IMG/VR virus record: IMGVR_UViG_3300031523_000003
Coordinates: 1 to 36,121 of that record
DNA length: 36,121 nt
Direction: 5' to 3' (one strand)
Origin: a virus
The notes under the pieces are model-generated. The model was given only the letters and a program-made list of their open reading frames with translations. It searched no databases and was not told the DNA's origin. Numbering within the stretch: the stretch's first letter is position 1; every line of letters begins with the position of its first letter. This document shows positions 12,678 through 20,915 of this stretch, in pieces. The position numbers were made by a program, and so were the translations under genes.

Positions 12678-14093
12678 ATGTCAGTAACAACAGTTAGAAA
12701 AGAATACGCAGATCAATTGCCAGAAGTTAGACGCAACAGATTTGCGGTGGCGGGTGAGAGATCGGTAAAAAGTGCAGGGGTTGAGTTGCTACCTCCACTT
12801 GCATCAATGTGTTGTGATGTGTCTTATTCTGACGACGGCACAGAAGTCTATCAGCAGTATTCAACATTGTCTGGTGACGGGCAGGCGGCGTATGCTAAAT
12901 ATAAGTCATTAGCTTCGTTTTACGGTGCAACTGGTCGGACAGTTGACGGCTTAGTTGGACTTATTTTCTCAAAGTCTGCAATTCAGGACCTACCCTCACA
13001 AATAGATTATCTAAATGAAAATGTTGATTCGAAAGGTAGCACATTGCGAGACTTATCTAAAAAAGCATGTACTGAAGCCTTTATTTCTCCCAAGTCTGGC
13101 ATTTTAGTGGCTAGACCAGCAACCCCCTTGGGTGCTAGTAATGCGCAGGTTGAAGCTCAAAACTTACGACCTAAATTATTGCATTATAAATTTGAAGATA
13201 TCATAAATTGGGACCATGAAGTCTATAATAATATTGAAAAGCTATCATTACTTGTTCTTAAAGAGCAAGTGACTAAAAGGCTAGGTTTTGAAGTTGAGGT
13301 GGAGGATCAATACAGAGTTCTTGAGTTAATTGACGGCGTTTATAATCAATCTCTCTATGACTTCTCAGGCACACAAATACAAGCTTCGGAACCTGTCGTG
13401 ATCAATAACGCGACATCAGATACAATCCCATTTTATACCATTGAGGTTGGCGCGGAAAATAAAGCTATCATTAATGATTTGGTAGATATGAACTTTCATC
13501 ATTATCAAGTATCAGCAGATTACAATAGCAAAAACCATTTTTCATCATTTGTAATTTGGTATGAAACCGGCGCTAGAGCTGGCAGTAATCTATTGATGGG
13601 TAACGGTGTGAAATGGTCTAATGCAAGTTCAGATGCTACGTTCGGAGTTCTACAGCCCGACGGCAACGCGGACTCACTTAGACTATCACTACAAGACGAC
13701 GAGCAAAGAATGGCGGCATTAGGTGCTGAATCCTTAAAGCCTCGATCGAGTGGCGTAGAGAGCGCAGAAGCTAAAAGTCTGGATCAAGTAGCGCAGAACT
13801 CAACAACGGCAGATGTTGCAATAACTGTAAGTGAGGCTATAAAGAAAGCCTTAAATTTTGCGTCAATGTGGATGGGCGGCGCTGAGGAAGCAACTTATAA
13901 ATTAAACACAGATTACAACCCGACAGGCATGAATCCGCAACTGTTAACAGCTCAAATGCTAACGGTTCAAAACGGCGTAATAAGCGGTAGAACGCTATAC
14001 GAAAACATGCAAAAAGGAGAGTGTGCAAATAATGATAGAAGCTATGAAGATGAGCAGCTACAAATCAAAGCAGAAGAAAGCGGTAGCGTGTGA
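12678..14093 (+). CDS. Portal protein, DUF4055 family
   Basis: A 471-residue portal subunit. Twelve copies would form the ring at the vertex through which DNA passes. Blocks typical of DUF4055 portals are the N-terminal YSTLSGDGQAAYAKYKSLASFYGATGRTVDGLVGLIF, the central LLHYKFEDIINWDHEV and the clip-region NDLVDMNFHHYQVSADY. The C-terminal helical part (NSTTADVAITVSEAIKKAL) fits the stem/wing. AAAAGGC lies before the ATG. Location between terminase and MuF protein agrees. The end overlaps the MuF gene by a few bases. Confidence 0.9.
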   Translation: MSVTTVRKEYADQLPEVRRNRFAVAGERSVKSAGVELLPPLASMCCDVSYSDDGTEVYQQYSTLSGDGQAAYAKYKSLASFYGATGRTVDGLVGLIFSKSAIQDLPSQIDYLNENVDSKGSTLRDLSKKACTEAFISPKSGILVARPATPLGASNAQVEAQNLRPKLLHYKFEDIINWDHEVYNNIEKLSLLVLKEQVTKRLGFEVEVEDQYRVLELIDGVYNQSLYDFSGTQIQASEPVVINNATSDTIPFYTIEVGAENKAIINDLVDMNFHHYQVSADYNSKNHFSSFVIWYETGARAGSNLLMGNGVKWSNASSDATFGVLQPDGNADSLRLSLQDDEQRMAALGAESLKPRSSGVESAEAKSLDQVAQNSTTADVAITVSEAIKKALNFASMWMGGAEEATYKLNTDYNPTGMNPQLLTAQMLTVQNGVISGRTLYENMQKGECANNDRSYEDEQLQIKAEESGSV

Positions 14094-15178
14094 GCGACAT
14101 ATTAATAAGCCAGGCAACGAGGCACAGTCTATTTGTTCAGCGATTCGCTGGGCATCTTGCTAATTTATTTGATGAAAGAATAACCCAGTTAAATAAAGAG
14201 ATTAAGTTCTTAATACTGACTAACGATGACTTTTCAACGCAAAAGAAGATCGATAGACTTTTAAAACAAGTTAAAGAAGCCCAACAGATTATCTATTCAG
14301 CTTATAACACTGAAACGCTATACCCCCAATTAAAAGAATTAGGTATAGGTGAATCAAGGTTTGAATTTGACTCGTTAGAAAACGCCTTATTATCAAGCTC
14401 TGTTAAATTGTCATTGCCCGCATCAGCTCAAGTATGGGCTGCTGTAACTTCTTCACCTCTTATTTTTGAGTCATCAAATCAAGTCCAACTATTAGAATCA
14501 TTTATAAAAGATATGCAGGACGTGGAAATTAAGCGCGTTCAAGATTCAATCAGGACTGGAATAATAACAGGCCGCACCAATTCTGAGATTGTTTTAGATA
14601 TTGTTGGTAGAAACCAGATTGTTGATAGGGTTGTTAGACAAAAAACCAAGGCAATGGTAAGAACTGCGGTTAATCACGTATCAGCATCAGCAAGAATATT
14701 AACAATGATGTCCAATGACGATATAGTCAAGGGTTATAGATTCGCAGTGGTGTTTGACGGTCGCACAAGTTCAACCTGCAGAGCTTACGGACAAGAAAAT
14801 AAAGTTTACTTGTTGACTGATAGATATCAACCCAAGCCGCCGTTCCACATCGGATGCAGGACGACAATGTACGCCGTATTGATTGACAAGTATGAAATAG
14901 ACGACTCTAAATTCACAAAGGCATCAAAAGGTAGTGAGGGTGGGGCGCAAATCAAGGGGGATGAAACCCCTTATTCATGGCTTAAAAAACAATCAGCAGA
15001 GTTTCAGGATGATGCGATAGGTGTGACAAAAGGAAAGCTATTAAGAAATGGCGGCTTAACTTCTGATCAGTTCGCACAATTAACTGTTGATGAGCTATTT
15101 AGACCTATGACGCTTGTTCAGATGTACGAGCGAAACCCTTTAGCATTTAGACGAGCAAACATTGACCCGCCTATTTGA
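14090..15178 (+). CDS. MuF/SPP1 gp7-like head morphogenesis protein
   Basis: A 362-residue protein. Residues 1-140 are helical; residues 150-260 carry the Phage_Mu_F signature: RTGIITGRTNSEIV, KAMVRTAVNHVSASAR, VVFDGRTSSTCRAYGQ (D223, R225, C230) and KPPFHIGCRTTM (H253, C256, R257). In Mu and SPP1 such minor head proteins enter the procapsid through the portal and affect DNA ejection. A C-terminal extension (about 290-362) is helical and may be an internal-virion part. It begins 4 bases inside the portal gene by GTGTGAG overlap. Confidence 0.9.
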   Translation: MSDILISQATRHSLFVQRFAGHLANLFDERITQLNKEIKFLILTNDDFSTQKKIDRLLKQVKEAQQIIYSAYNTETLYPQLKELGIGESRFEFDSLENALLSSSVKLSLPASAQVWAAVTSSPLIFESSNQVQLLESFIKDMQDVEIKRVQDSIRTGIITGRTNSEIVLDIVGRNQIVDRVVRQKTKAMVRTAVNHVSASARILTMMSNDDIVKGYRFAVVFDGRTSSTCRAYGQENKVYLLTDRYQPKPPFHIGCRTTMYAVLIDKYEIDDSKFTKASKGSEGGAQIKGDETPYSWLKKQSAEFQDDAIGVTKGKLLRNGGLTSDQFAQLTVDELFRPMTLVQMYERNPLAFRRANIDPPI

Positions 15179-15203
15179 TTAATTTAAACAATAAGTATAA
15201 AAT
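15175..15203 (+). promoter_or_regulatory. Candidate promoter before scaffold and capsid genes
   Basis: TTGATT (15175-15180), 17-base spacer, TAAAAT (15198-15203). The predicted start is near 15210, giving a 35-base leader for the scaffold gene. Both boxes match consensus at 4-5 of 6 bases. It could supply the extra mRNA needed for the major capsid protein. Confidence 0.45.
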
Positions 15204-15243
15204 GTACATAGTTAAAGACTATACAACCCAAAGGGCTTAAAAA

Positions 15244-15849
15244 ATGTTAAACGGATTAGATCAGATAGACTTATCATCAGACGATGCTTTAGAGAAAATA
15301 CACGCTTTAGCAAAAGGTTTGAATGATAAAAATACAGAATTGCTAGGAAAAGTTACGGACAAAGTTTCTTTAAGTGCAGCAGAAGTTGCAAAACTAAAAG
15401 GGCTTGAGGATTTTAAAGCTAACTCAGAAATTCAGGCGGCTAAAGACGCAGAGGATTGGAAGGAAGCAACAAGATTGCAAGTTGAAAAACATCAGAACGA
15501 AATTGCAGAGCTTGGCAATGTAGGCCTGGCAGATAAAGAACTAATAACCAAATTATTGATAGATGACGGATTAAACAAAGCGCTCGATTTAGCGCGAATT
15601 AATCCAGTATTAAAAGTTGGAGCCGAGGCTATGCTTCGTTCTAGCGCAATAATCACCGAGGGCAAAGCCATGATCGGTGATAAGTCGTTAAGCGATGCAG
15701 TAAGCGAATGGGCGGCTAGTGATGCGGGTAAAGCGTATTGTTTAGCGCCAACAAACTCAGGCGGCGATGGTGGCGGTGGCGGTGGTGGAGGTCAAAGCAG
15801 TAATATGACACTCACTGAACGAGCAATTGCAGCTAACAAAGCTAATTAA
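15244..15849 (+). CDS. Putative scaffolding protein
   Basis: A 201-residue, mostly helical protein. Coiled-coil stretches (residues 1-90, with LGKVTDKVSLSAAEVAKLKG and DWKEATRLQVEKHQNEI) are followed by a globular helical part and a Gly-rich linker (GGDGGGGGGGG, about 175-184), ending in LTERAIAANKAN. Highly helical and charged proteins immediately before the major capsid gene are scaffolds. The C-terminal helix after a flexible linker is the usual coat-binding element. Lack of a protease domain means no maturation-protease fusion. The AAAGGGC ribosome site is good. Confidence 0.7.
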   Translation: MLNGLDQIDLSSDDALEKIHALAKGLNDKNTELLGKVTDKVSLSAAEVAKLKGLEDFKANSEIQAAKDAEDWKEATRLQVEKHQNEIAELGNVGLADKELITKLLIDDGLNKALDLARINPVLKVGAEAMLRSSAIITEGKAMIGDKSLSDAVSEWAASDAGKAYCLAPTNSGGDGGGGGGGGQSSNMTLTERAIAANKAN

Positions 15850-15873
15850 ATTATATTAAATTAAGGAATTATC

Positions 15874-16881
15874 ATGGCTGAAGTAAGAATAGCAGACATT
15901 TACAACCCACTTGTGTTTTCACAAGCAGGGCAAGAAGCGCAAGTTGAGTTAAACAGCTTTATGGCATCAGGTGTCATGGTTGAAGATCCCCGACTAACTG
16001 CGATGGCATCAATTGGCGGGAATATCGGAGAGTTGCCGTTCTTTAAGCCACTAGGTACTGAAGAGCCAAATTACTCAAACGACGTGACTGGAGATACATC
16101 TACAGCTAATAAGATCCCTGCCGCTACGATGAAATATCGAGTAGCTAGCCAGAATCAATCTTGGTCAACGATGGATATTGCTGTTGATTTAGCGCTTGCA
16201 GATCCAGTTCAGGCAATCACCAACCGAATCGGATCTTATTGGGCGACTACTAATGAGCGTAGATTGATACAGTCAACAATGGGTATCTTAAATGATAACG
16301 TTGCTAATGACTCAAGCGATATGGTTGTCAACATTGCTACTGACTCCGCTTCTGCAGTAACGGCGGCTGAATTAGTCTCTAATGATGCAATCCTTGATTC
16401 ACTACAGACTGCTGGTGATCATCAAGCAGGATTTAGCGCAATTGCTATGCACTCAGTGGTATATAGTCGATTACGTAAGCAACAGTTAATCACTTTTGTT
16501 CGTGATGCAGACAACAACACTTTATTTTCAACTTACGGAAATTTACGAGTGATTGTTGACGACTCACTAAGCGCTGTAGCTGGAACTAATCGCGTAACTT
16601 ACACAACTGTCCTTTTTGGTAATGGCTCCGTAGTTTCTGGAATGGGTCGCACGAAAGTACCGAGCGAGTTATTCCGCGATCCCAATAAAGGCAACGGCGG
16701 CGGACAGGAGACATTGTATTCTAGACGTGCTGATATCATTCACCCATTGGGCTTTGAGTTCTTATCTGCGTCAGTAGCAGGTCAATCTGCGACATTAGCA
16801 GAGCTTGCAACAACTGCGAATTGGTCAAGAGTTTGGGAGCGGAAAAACGTTCCACTTTCGTTCTTGAAAACAAACGGTTAG
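15874..16881 (+). CDS. Major capsid protein (HK97-fold type)
   Basis: A 335-residue coat protein. Family blocks are the N-terminal DIYNPLVFSQAGQEAQVELNSFMASGV, then PFFKPLGTEEPNYSNDVTGD, WSTMDIAVDLALADPVQAITNRIGSYWA, AIAMHSVVYSRLRKQQLI and the C-terminal NKGNGGGQETLYSRR with HPLGFEF. These match the large group of phage major coat proteins with an HK97-like fold. It makes the icosahedral shell with portal and scaffold. RBS TAAGGA precedes the ATG. A strong terminator follows just behind the stop, as expected for a highly expressed gene. Confidence 0.9.
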   Translation: MAEVRIADIYNPLVFSQAGQEAQVELNSFMASGVMVEDPRLTAMASIGGNIGELPFFKPLGTEEPNYSNDVTGDTSTANKIPAATMKYRVASQNQSWSTMDIAVDLALADPVQAITNRIGSYWATTNERRLIQSTMGILNDNVANDSSDMVVNIATDSASAVTAAELVSNDAILDSLQTAGDHQAGFSAIAMHSVVYSRLRKQQLITFVRDADNNTLFSTYGNLRVIVDDSLSAVAGTNRVTYTTVLFGNGSVVSGMGRTKVPSELFRDPNKGNGGGQETLYSRRADIIHPLGFEFLSASVAGQSATLAELATTANWSRVWERKNVPLSFLKTNG

Positions 16882-16889
16882 TGCTTTTT

Positions 16890-16915
16890 GGGGGTGTAAA
16901 AACCCCCGTTTTTTT
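16890..16915 (+). terminator. Rho-independent terminator after the capsid gene
   Basis: GGGGGT (16890-16895) and ACCCCC (16902-16907) form a perfect GC stem with a loop of six, followed by G and seven T. It ends transcription partly or fully after the capsid gene; the downstream tail genes would then depend on read-through. Confidence 0.85.
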
Positions 16916-16926
16916 GAGGAATTATC

Positions 16927-17190
16927 ATGTCTAAAAAAGAAAAGTTAACAAATACAGAAGAGTTAACAAATACAGAAAGTAACAACCTGATTTGGGCTGA
17001 AGTAAAAATGCTCGAAGATGAAATAGAATCAATTAAAAAAGGCTTATTACCTGCTGAGCTGCCAAAACAGGCAAGTTTAAACGAGTGTAATACTTTAGCA
17101 AGAAAAGCAAAAGTAGGATCTGTCAAAGTAGATCCAAAGCGTTTAGAAGAAGAATCCAAATTATTGATTAAGCCAGCCAAAAAGAGCTAG
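16927..17190 (+). CDS. Hypothetical charged protein after capsid gene
   Basis: An 87-residue charged protein, opening MSKKEKLTNTEELTNTES, with a perfect six-residue duplication at the start, then a helix (AEVKMLEDEIESIKKG) and a short basic domain (RKAKVGSVKVDPKRLEEESKLLIKPAKKS). Small charged proteins in this position are common in siphoviruses, where they may act in head completion. The start has GAGGAATT before it. It is separated from the capsid gene by the terminator. Confidence 0.6.
   Translation: MSKKEKLTNTEELTNTESNNLIWAEVKMLEDEIESIKKGLLPAELPKQASLNECNTLARKAKVGSVKVDPKRLEEESKLLIKPAKKS
16943..16978 (+). repeat. Tandem 18-base duplication in coding sequence
   Basis: AGTTAACAAATACAGAAG (16943-16960) is followed directly by the same sequence with one change at its last base (16961-16978). 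It adds six residues in frame (LTNTEE then LTNTES) to the gene at 16927. A recent slippage event. Confidence 0.9.
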
Positions 17191-17191
17191 T

Positions 17192-17329
17192 ATGAATCGC
17201 TCAAGAACAGAAGAAGAAGAAATATTGAATCATTTGTTAATTTCAATTGTACTCGCAAACAGCGGGACAATAATTAGCAATGATAGAAATTCATTACTGC
17301 AAAGCTGGCTAACAGCAATAGGGGGCTAG
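17192..17329 (+). CDS. Hypothetical 45-residue protein
   Basis: A 45-codon frame that fills the gap between two tail/connector genes and starts 1 base after the upstream stop. It is MNRSRTEEEEILNHLLISIVL followed by a helix-strand region, mildly hydrophobic in the middle (residues 14-25) but not clearly transmembrane. No family. Ends 1 base before the next ATG. The tight fit supports it more than its sequence does. Confidence 0.45.
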   Translation: MNRSRTEEEEILNHLLISIVLANSGTIISNDRNSLLQSWLTAIGG

Positions 17330-17330
17330 A

Positions 17331-17870
17331 ATGCCGAGCGTTAACTTATTACTCGAACAAATACTGGCGGCTTCAGGCGGCGGTGGTGGCTTCGCTAAAG
17401 TCTATCACTTTTATGATAATGACACTGCAACAGCTACAACCCCTATATCACATGGCGCCGCTTCTGCAACAACGTTTTTGACAAATGATGCAATCGGAGT
17501 CGGGAATAGAGTTTACAACCCGGACTCAAAAGCTAAATTATGGAACTCAACCACTCAAAAGTTTGATTTTAGTAGCTTAAAACTTGGCGACGTTGTTAGT
17601 TTTAGATTTGATTTAACAATCAGCCACGGCGGCGCGCAAGAAGTTAATTTAAAAATGAGTTTGGCAGAAGGTGCAACCTTTCCGTACGAGTTAAACGTTT
17701 CACACGATTACTATAAAACAGCATCAACGGGCGTAACAGTGACAGCGGAGTTTAAACTTCCACTTACTAGCCAGCCAACACTGGATAACCCTGCTAGAAT
17801 AAGATTTGCATCATTGACCGCTGCAACAATTCAAGTCAACGGCTTTTATTATGAAGTCACAGAGGTCTAA
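17331..17870 (+). CDS. Hypothetical structural protein (head or connector)
   Basis: A 179-residue protein. A short helix and Gly-rich turn (GGGGGF at about 16-21) lead into a beta-rich domain with FDFSSLKLGDVVSFRFDLTISHGGAQEVNLKMSLAEG and PARIRFASLTAATIQVNGFYYEVTEV, which looks like a jelly roll or beta-sandwich. Found between capsid and connector genes, it could be a head decoration or fibre-like accessory protein. I recognise no named family. Start: ATG just behind GGGGGC, 1 base after the preceding stop. Confidence 0.55.
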   Translation: MPSVNLLLEQILAASGGGGGFAKVYHFYDNDTATATTPISHGAASATTFLTNDAIGVGNRVYNPDSKAKLWNSTTQKFDFSSLKLGDVVSFRFDLTISHGGAQEVNLKMSLAEGATFPYELNVSHDYYKTASTGVTVTAEFKLPLTSQPTLDNPARIRFASLTAATIQVNGFYYEVTEV

Positions 17871-17873
17871 CAA

Positions 17874-18362
17874 ATGACTTTGATAGTTGAAAACGGCACA
17901 GGGGTTGCAAATGCAAATAGCTATGTGACCGATGCTGAATATGTTGCTTATGCGATGGCTAGAGGGCTTGATGTAGGCATCAACGCGCCTGCTCGTGAAG
18001 TTGAACTTATACAGGCAATGGATTATCTATTTAGCATAGAAGCAGACTTTAGCGGCGATAGAACGCTAAGCACTCAAGAGAATATTTACCCTAGAAAATG
18101 TGTATGTATTAGAAACGCATTGATAGCCAATAACGTCATACCTAAAGAGCTTAAAAACTCACAAATGGAGGGCGGAATTGCGGCAAAAGCTCAACCTTTA
18201 TTGATAAACGGTTCAGATCAAAATATTGAAAGGCAAAAATTAGACACTTTAGAAGTCAGCTATTTTTCAGGCGGGAGCTTTCAAAATGTCAGACTAGATA
18301 GAGTTGAAAACTATTTAAAGCCGCTTTTAAAAAACAAAACTAATATGATGACAAGGGTGTAG
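17874..18362 (+). CDS. Head-tail connector protein (DnaT-like/gp6-like)
   Basis: A 162-residue protein opening TLIVENGTGVANANSYVTDAEYVAYAMARGLDV, then a helical part (APAREVELIQAMDYLFSIEADFSGDRT) with YPRKCVCI and VIPKELKNSQMEGGIAAKAQPLL. This is the pattern of the 'DnaT-like ssDNA-binding' family found in siphovirus head-tail connectors, which resembles HK97 gp6 and lambda FII-like adaptors; the name is a database label and the place in the gene order shows the connector role. Start ATG with GGTCTAAC upstream. Confidence 0.75.
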   Translation: MTLIVENGTGVANANSYVTDAEYVAYAMARGLDVGINAPAREVELIQAMDYLFSIEADFSGDRTLSTQENIYPRKCVCIRNALIANNVIPKELKNSQMEGGIAAKAQPLLINGSDQNIERQKLDTLEVSYFSGGSFQNVRLDRVENYLKPLLKNKTNMMTRV

Positions 18363-18364
18363 CA

Positions 18365-18721
18365 GTGTCGCTTTCAGCTGGGACATTTAAAGCAATAGCA
18401 AATAATTTAGTCGGTGATACTTTCGCCGCTTTTGCTAAAGTTTTAACAATGAGAACGGCCAACACTGTCACTTACGGTTCAGCACAAACATATGCTAGCG
18501 AAGTAGGCACAGGAATAGCTCTATCTCTTGATTACAGCGCTTTAAACAATCAATTAGTTCAAGTGGGTGACATTAAGATTGTGACGAATGCAAGCCAGTG
18601 GACGACTGACCCAAAAGGCGACAACGTCGATATTATTTTCGATGGCGTAGTACATCAAATCATATTAGTTCAAAAAGATGCAGATAATGCAGCCTATTTT
18701 ATATTTGCGAGGCGCTCATGA
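18365..18721 (+). CDS. Head closure/neck protein candidate
   Basis: A 118-residue protein starting at GTG 18365, two bases after the previous stop. It is beta-rich: FAKVLTMRTANTVTYGSAQTYASEVGTGIALSLDYS, LVQVGDIKIVTNASQW and DNVDIIFDGVVHQIILVQKDADNAAYFIFAR. The GDIKIV and D-G-x-x-H strands resemble head-closure/stopper proteins (HK97 gp7-like). Its location between the connector and tail completion genes fits. Overlaps the next gene by ATGAG (18718). Assignment rests on position and general fold pattern. Confidence 0.6.
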   Translation: MSLSAGTFKAIANNLVGDTFAAFAKVLTMRTANTVTYGSAQTYASEVGTGIALSLDYSALNNQLVQVGDIKIVTNASQWTTDPKGDNVDIIFDGVVHQIILVQKDADNAAYFIFARRS

Positions 18722-19077
18722 GTTTATCAATCAAAGCTGAATTAAATGCTGATGTTAATGAGCTTGCAAGAGCTACCACGTTAAATGTATTAAAAGGCGT
18801 TGTGCTAGCTACTCCAAGAGACACAGGTAGAGCCAAGGGTAATTGGCAAGTTTCTATTTCTGGACCAATTAATACGCAAACTGAACTCTTAGATTTAACG
18901 GGTAGATTGGCAATAAATAAAGGTCTAGTTAAAATTTTGGCAGCTAAAACGGTTAAGAATCCAGTGTTCTGGGTAACTAATAATTTACCTTACATCGAAG
19001 GATTAAACGCTGGAACGTCAACACAAGCTCCAGCTAAATTTGTTGAAACAGTAATCAAGCAGGTAACAAATGGCTAA
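18718..19077 (+). CDS. HK97 gp10-like tail completion protein
   Basis: A 119-residue protein with the HK97 gp10 family core: LNVLKGVVLATPRDTGRAKGNWQVSISG (strand-helix with DTGR...NW), then VFWVTNNLPYIEGLNAGTSTQAPAKFV. The DTGRAKGNW and N-L-P-Y-x-x-x-L-x-x-G-x-S-x-Q-A-P blocks are diagnostic. Such proteins join the tail tube to the head. ATG overlaps the upstream stop. Overlaps the next gene by 8 bases. Confidence 0.8.
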   Translation: MSLSIKAELNADVNELARATTLNVLKGVVLATPRDTGRAKGNWQVSISGPINTQTELLDLTGRLAINKGLVKILAAKTVKNPVFWVTNNLPYIEGLNAGTSTQAPAKFVETVIKQVTNG

Positions 19078-19291
19078 ACTAACGATTGAAATAAAAACAG
19101 TCACCCATTTATTTGGTTGCTTAACGTTTATAGAGTCGCCGAAACGTCGAATATTAGTGACTTTGAAAATACCTTACATCTTGGAGTATACAAAAATTAA
19201 AAGGCACACAATTTTTAAGTTGTTTGGTCTTAATCTTTATTTAAGAGCTGGCGACCGTAGACGGACATTTTGGGTGTATCATGCCAGCTAA
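19070..19291 (+). CDS. Hypothetical basic protein
   Basis: A 73-residue, strongly basic protein, KLTIEIKTVTHLFGCLTFIESPKRRILVTLKIPYILEYTKIKRHTIFK with a final RAGDRRRTFWVYHAS. It overlaps the completion-protein gene by 8 bases and the tail terminator gene by 11 bases, which is unusual for a real gene yet common in this genome's tail block. No family is recognised. It may be a real accessory factor or a frame that happens to be open. Confidence 0.4.
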   Translation: MAKLTIEIKTVTHLFGCLTFIESPKRRILVTLKIPYILEYTKIKRHTIFKLFGLNLYLRAGDRRRTFWVYHAS

Positions 19292-19694
19292 CCCAAGCAC
19301 AAAGAACGCGCATGAACAGTTAATAACTAACTTGTTAAATAACTTACCAGCGGGGTATACATCAGCAACGGTTAAGCTGCCAAATCGCAACTTCAACACG
19401 CCTTTAGACACTAAATGGCTAAGACCTACTGTATTAGTTCAAATATCTAAAGAGGCGGAAGCCGGCGGCGGATGGACCAGGGACGAAGGTGAGTTTATTA
19501 TCGACACATTCTACCCTATCGGTGGTGACGACTTAGCGCAACTAGCTGAAGCTGAAACAATTGCAGCACTATACAGAAATAAAGAATTAAACGGCGTCAA
19601 GTGTCAAGAATCACTTGTTAATATTAATGCTATTGAAACATCGTGGTATAATGTGCAAATAACAACTAATTTTTATTATGAAGGCGCCAAATAA
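19281..19694 (+). CDS. Tail terminator protein candidate
   Basis: A 137-residue protein with PSTKNAHEQLITNLLNNLPAGY, VKLPNRNFNTPLDTKWLRPTVLVQISKEAEAGGGWTRDEGEFIIDTFYP, and a helical GDDLAQLAEAETIAAL followed by VKCQESLVNINAIETSWYNVQITTNFYYEG. This matches the DUF4128/lambda gpU-like tail terminators that cap the tail at the head end. The gene order (completion protein, terminator, tail tube) is standard. Starts within the preceding small gene by 11 bases. Confidence 0.75.
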   Translation: MPANPSTKNAHEQLITNLLNNLPAGYTSATVKLPNRNFNTPLDTKWLRPTVLVQISKEAEAGGGWTRDEGEFIIDTFYPIGGDDLAQLAEAETIAALYRNKELNGVKCQESLVNINAIETSWYNVQITTNFYYEGAK

Positions 19695-19739
19695 CGCGGC
19701 AAAATTGCCAAAACATTTTTAAATTAAGAGGAAAACATC

Positions 19740-20912
19740 ATGGCAGAACGCTCATTAAGTGGTAATGATTTCGCGGTTTACTTATCTAAGCAAGCCGCTA
19801 AAGGGGCTATTAACGCATCACCAGTATTTACACCGTTTCGACGGACTGAGGGAAAGGCGCGTAAAAATGTCTCCTATGTTCAATCAAGCGAAGTTAAAAC
19901 TAACCGGCAAGCTAAATCAAACATTAAAGACAACTCTGATTTTGCGGCTGAATTATCACTAGAAGTCACTAAGCAGACTATCGGCTATTTGATCGACGGC
20001 ATTCAGGGCGTTGAGGTGGCTATAACTAACACAGCAACGACGATAGCGGCTGACGCTAATGGTTTTGTGGCCTCAACTGGTACACCGTTTGCGGGCATGG
20101 CGGTAGGCGACTATTTATTCGTTTCTGGTTTTGCTAATACTTTATTAAATAGAAATTATCGAATATCGGCTGTTAACTCAAGCCTTGACGTTGAGGTTTT
20201 ACCTGTTCCGGTAGCAACTGAAGCAGAAGGGGCAAGCGTTACGGTTACATCTAATCGGACAACCAGCGGATCAACTATTCCTTATTATGCTATTCAAACA
20301 AGAATGGTCGATACATCAAAAGCGGGCGATACTGATTATCAAACCTTTTATGACGGTCAAATCAATACATCGAGCTTTGAAATTGGCGAATCAGGCATAG
20401 TTACCGGATCTTTAGCGATGGTTGCTGAAGCATTAACTGCGGGAACTGCGGTTATTGCTAGTCAAACAGATGCGGCGGCGGACACATCAACCCCTTTGAG
20501 CGCGGTTAATGATGTGGTTAGAATCTGGGTAGACGGCGTTGATTCACTTTGCACTGTTAAAAGCGGCGGGTTTGAATTCTCTAATAATCTGCAAGAAGAT
20601 AGAGCGGCTGGTTGCGAAGGCGCTACTTACGCTAATGGTGACATTACATTAAGCGGTGCATTATCAGCTAGACTACCGATCGATGCTTCTACGCTATGGC
20701 GTGACAAGTATTTAGCAGGAACCAAGGTTGGTTTAGCTTTTGAATTAAGTCATGGTGGCGGTGAATATACTATTATCGAAGTACCGCAATCAGTAATTAC
20801 AGAGCATGAAATAGCAGACGGTTCTAGTGTTGTAGCTAACTCAGAAATGACTTACCAAGCCGAGGAAGATAGCAGGGGCTTCACAGCGGTTATCTATAGA
20901 AACTGGGTTTAG
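19740..20912 (+). CDS. Major tail tube protein
   Basis: A 390-residue protein. N-terminal RSLSGNDFAVYLSKQAAKGAINASPVFTPFRRTEG and SEVKTNRQAKSNIKDNSDFAAELSLEVTKQTIGYL, and the C-terminal PSELF-free GYLIDG/VRIWVDGVDSLCTVKSGGFEFSNNLQEDRAAG with GALSARLPIDASTL are diagnostic of siphovirus tail-tube proteins. Residues about 95-180 (ATTIAADANGFVASTGTPFAGMAVGDYLFVSGF) form an extra domain within the tube fold that would stick out from the tail. RBS GAGGAAAAC precedes the ATG. It polymerises around the tape measure. Confidence 0.85.
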   Translation: MAERSLSGNDFAVYLSKQAAKGAINASPVFTPFRRTEGKARKNVSYVQSSEVKTNRQAKSNIKDNSDFAAELSLEVTKQTIGYLIDGIQGVEVAITNTATTIAADANGFVASTGTPFAGMAVGDYLFVSGFANTLLNRNYRISAVNSSLDVEVLPVPVATEAEGASVTVTSNRTTSGSTIPYYAIQTRMVDTSKAGDTDYQTFYDGQINTSSFEIGESGIVTGSLAMVAEALTAGTAVIASQTDAAADTSTPLSAVNDVVRIWVDGVDSLCTVKSGGFEFSNNLQEDRAAGCEGATYANGDITLSGALSARLPIDASTLWRDKYLAGTKVGLAFELSHGGGEYTIIEVPQSVITEHEIADGSSVVANSEMTYQAEEDSRGFTAVIYRNWV

Positions 20913-20915
20913 TTA

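Noticed and set aside
19698-19709. Terminator before the tail tube gene (GGCAA/TTGCC)
   Set aside because: Loop of two bases is too tight and the following T-run is separated by an A-rich stretch.
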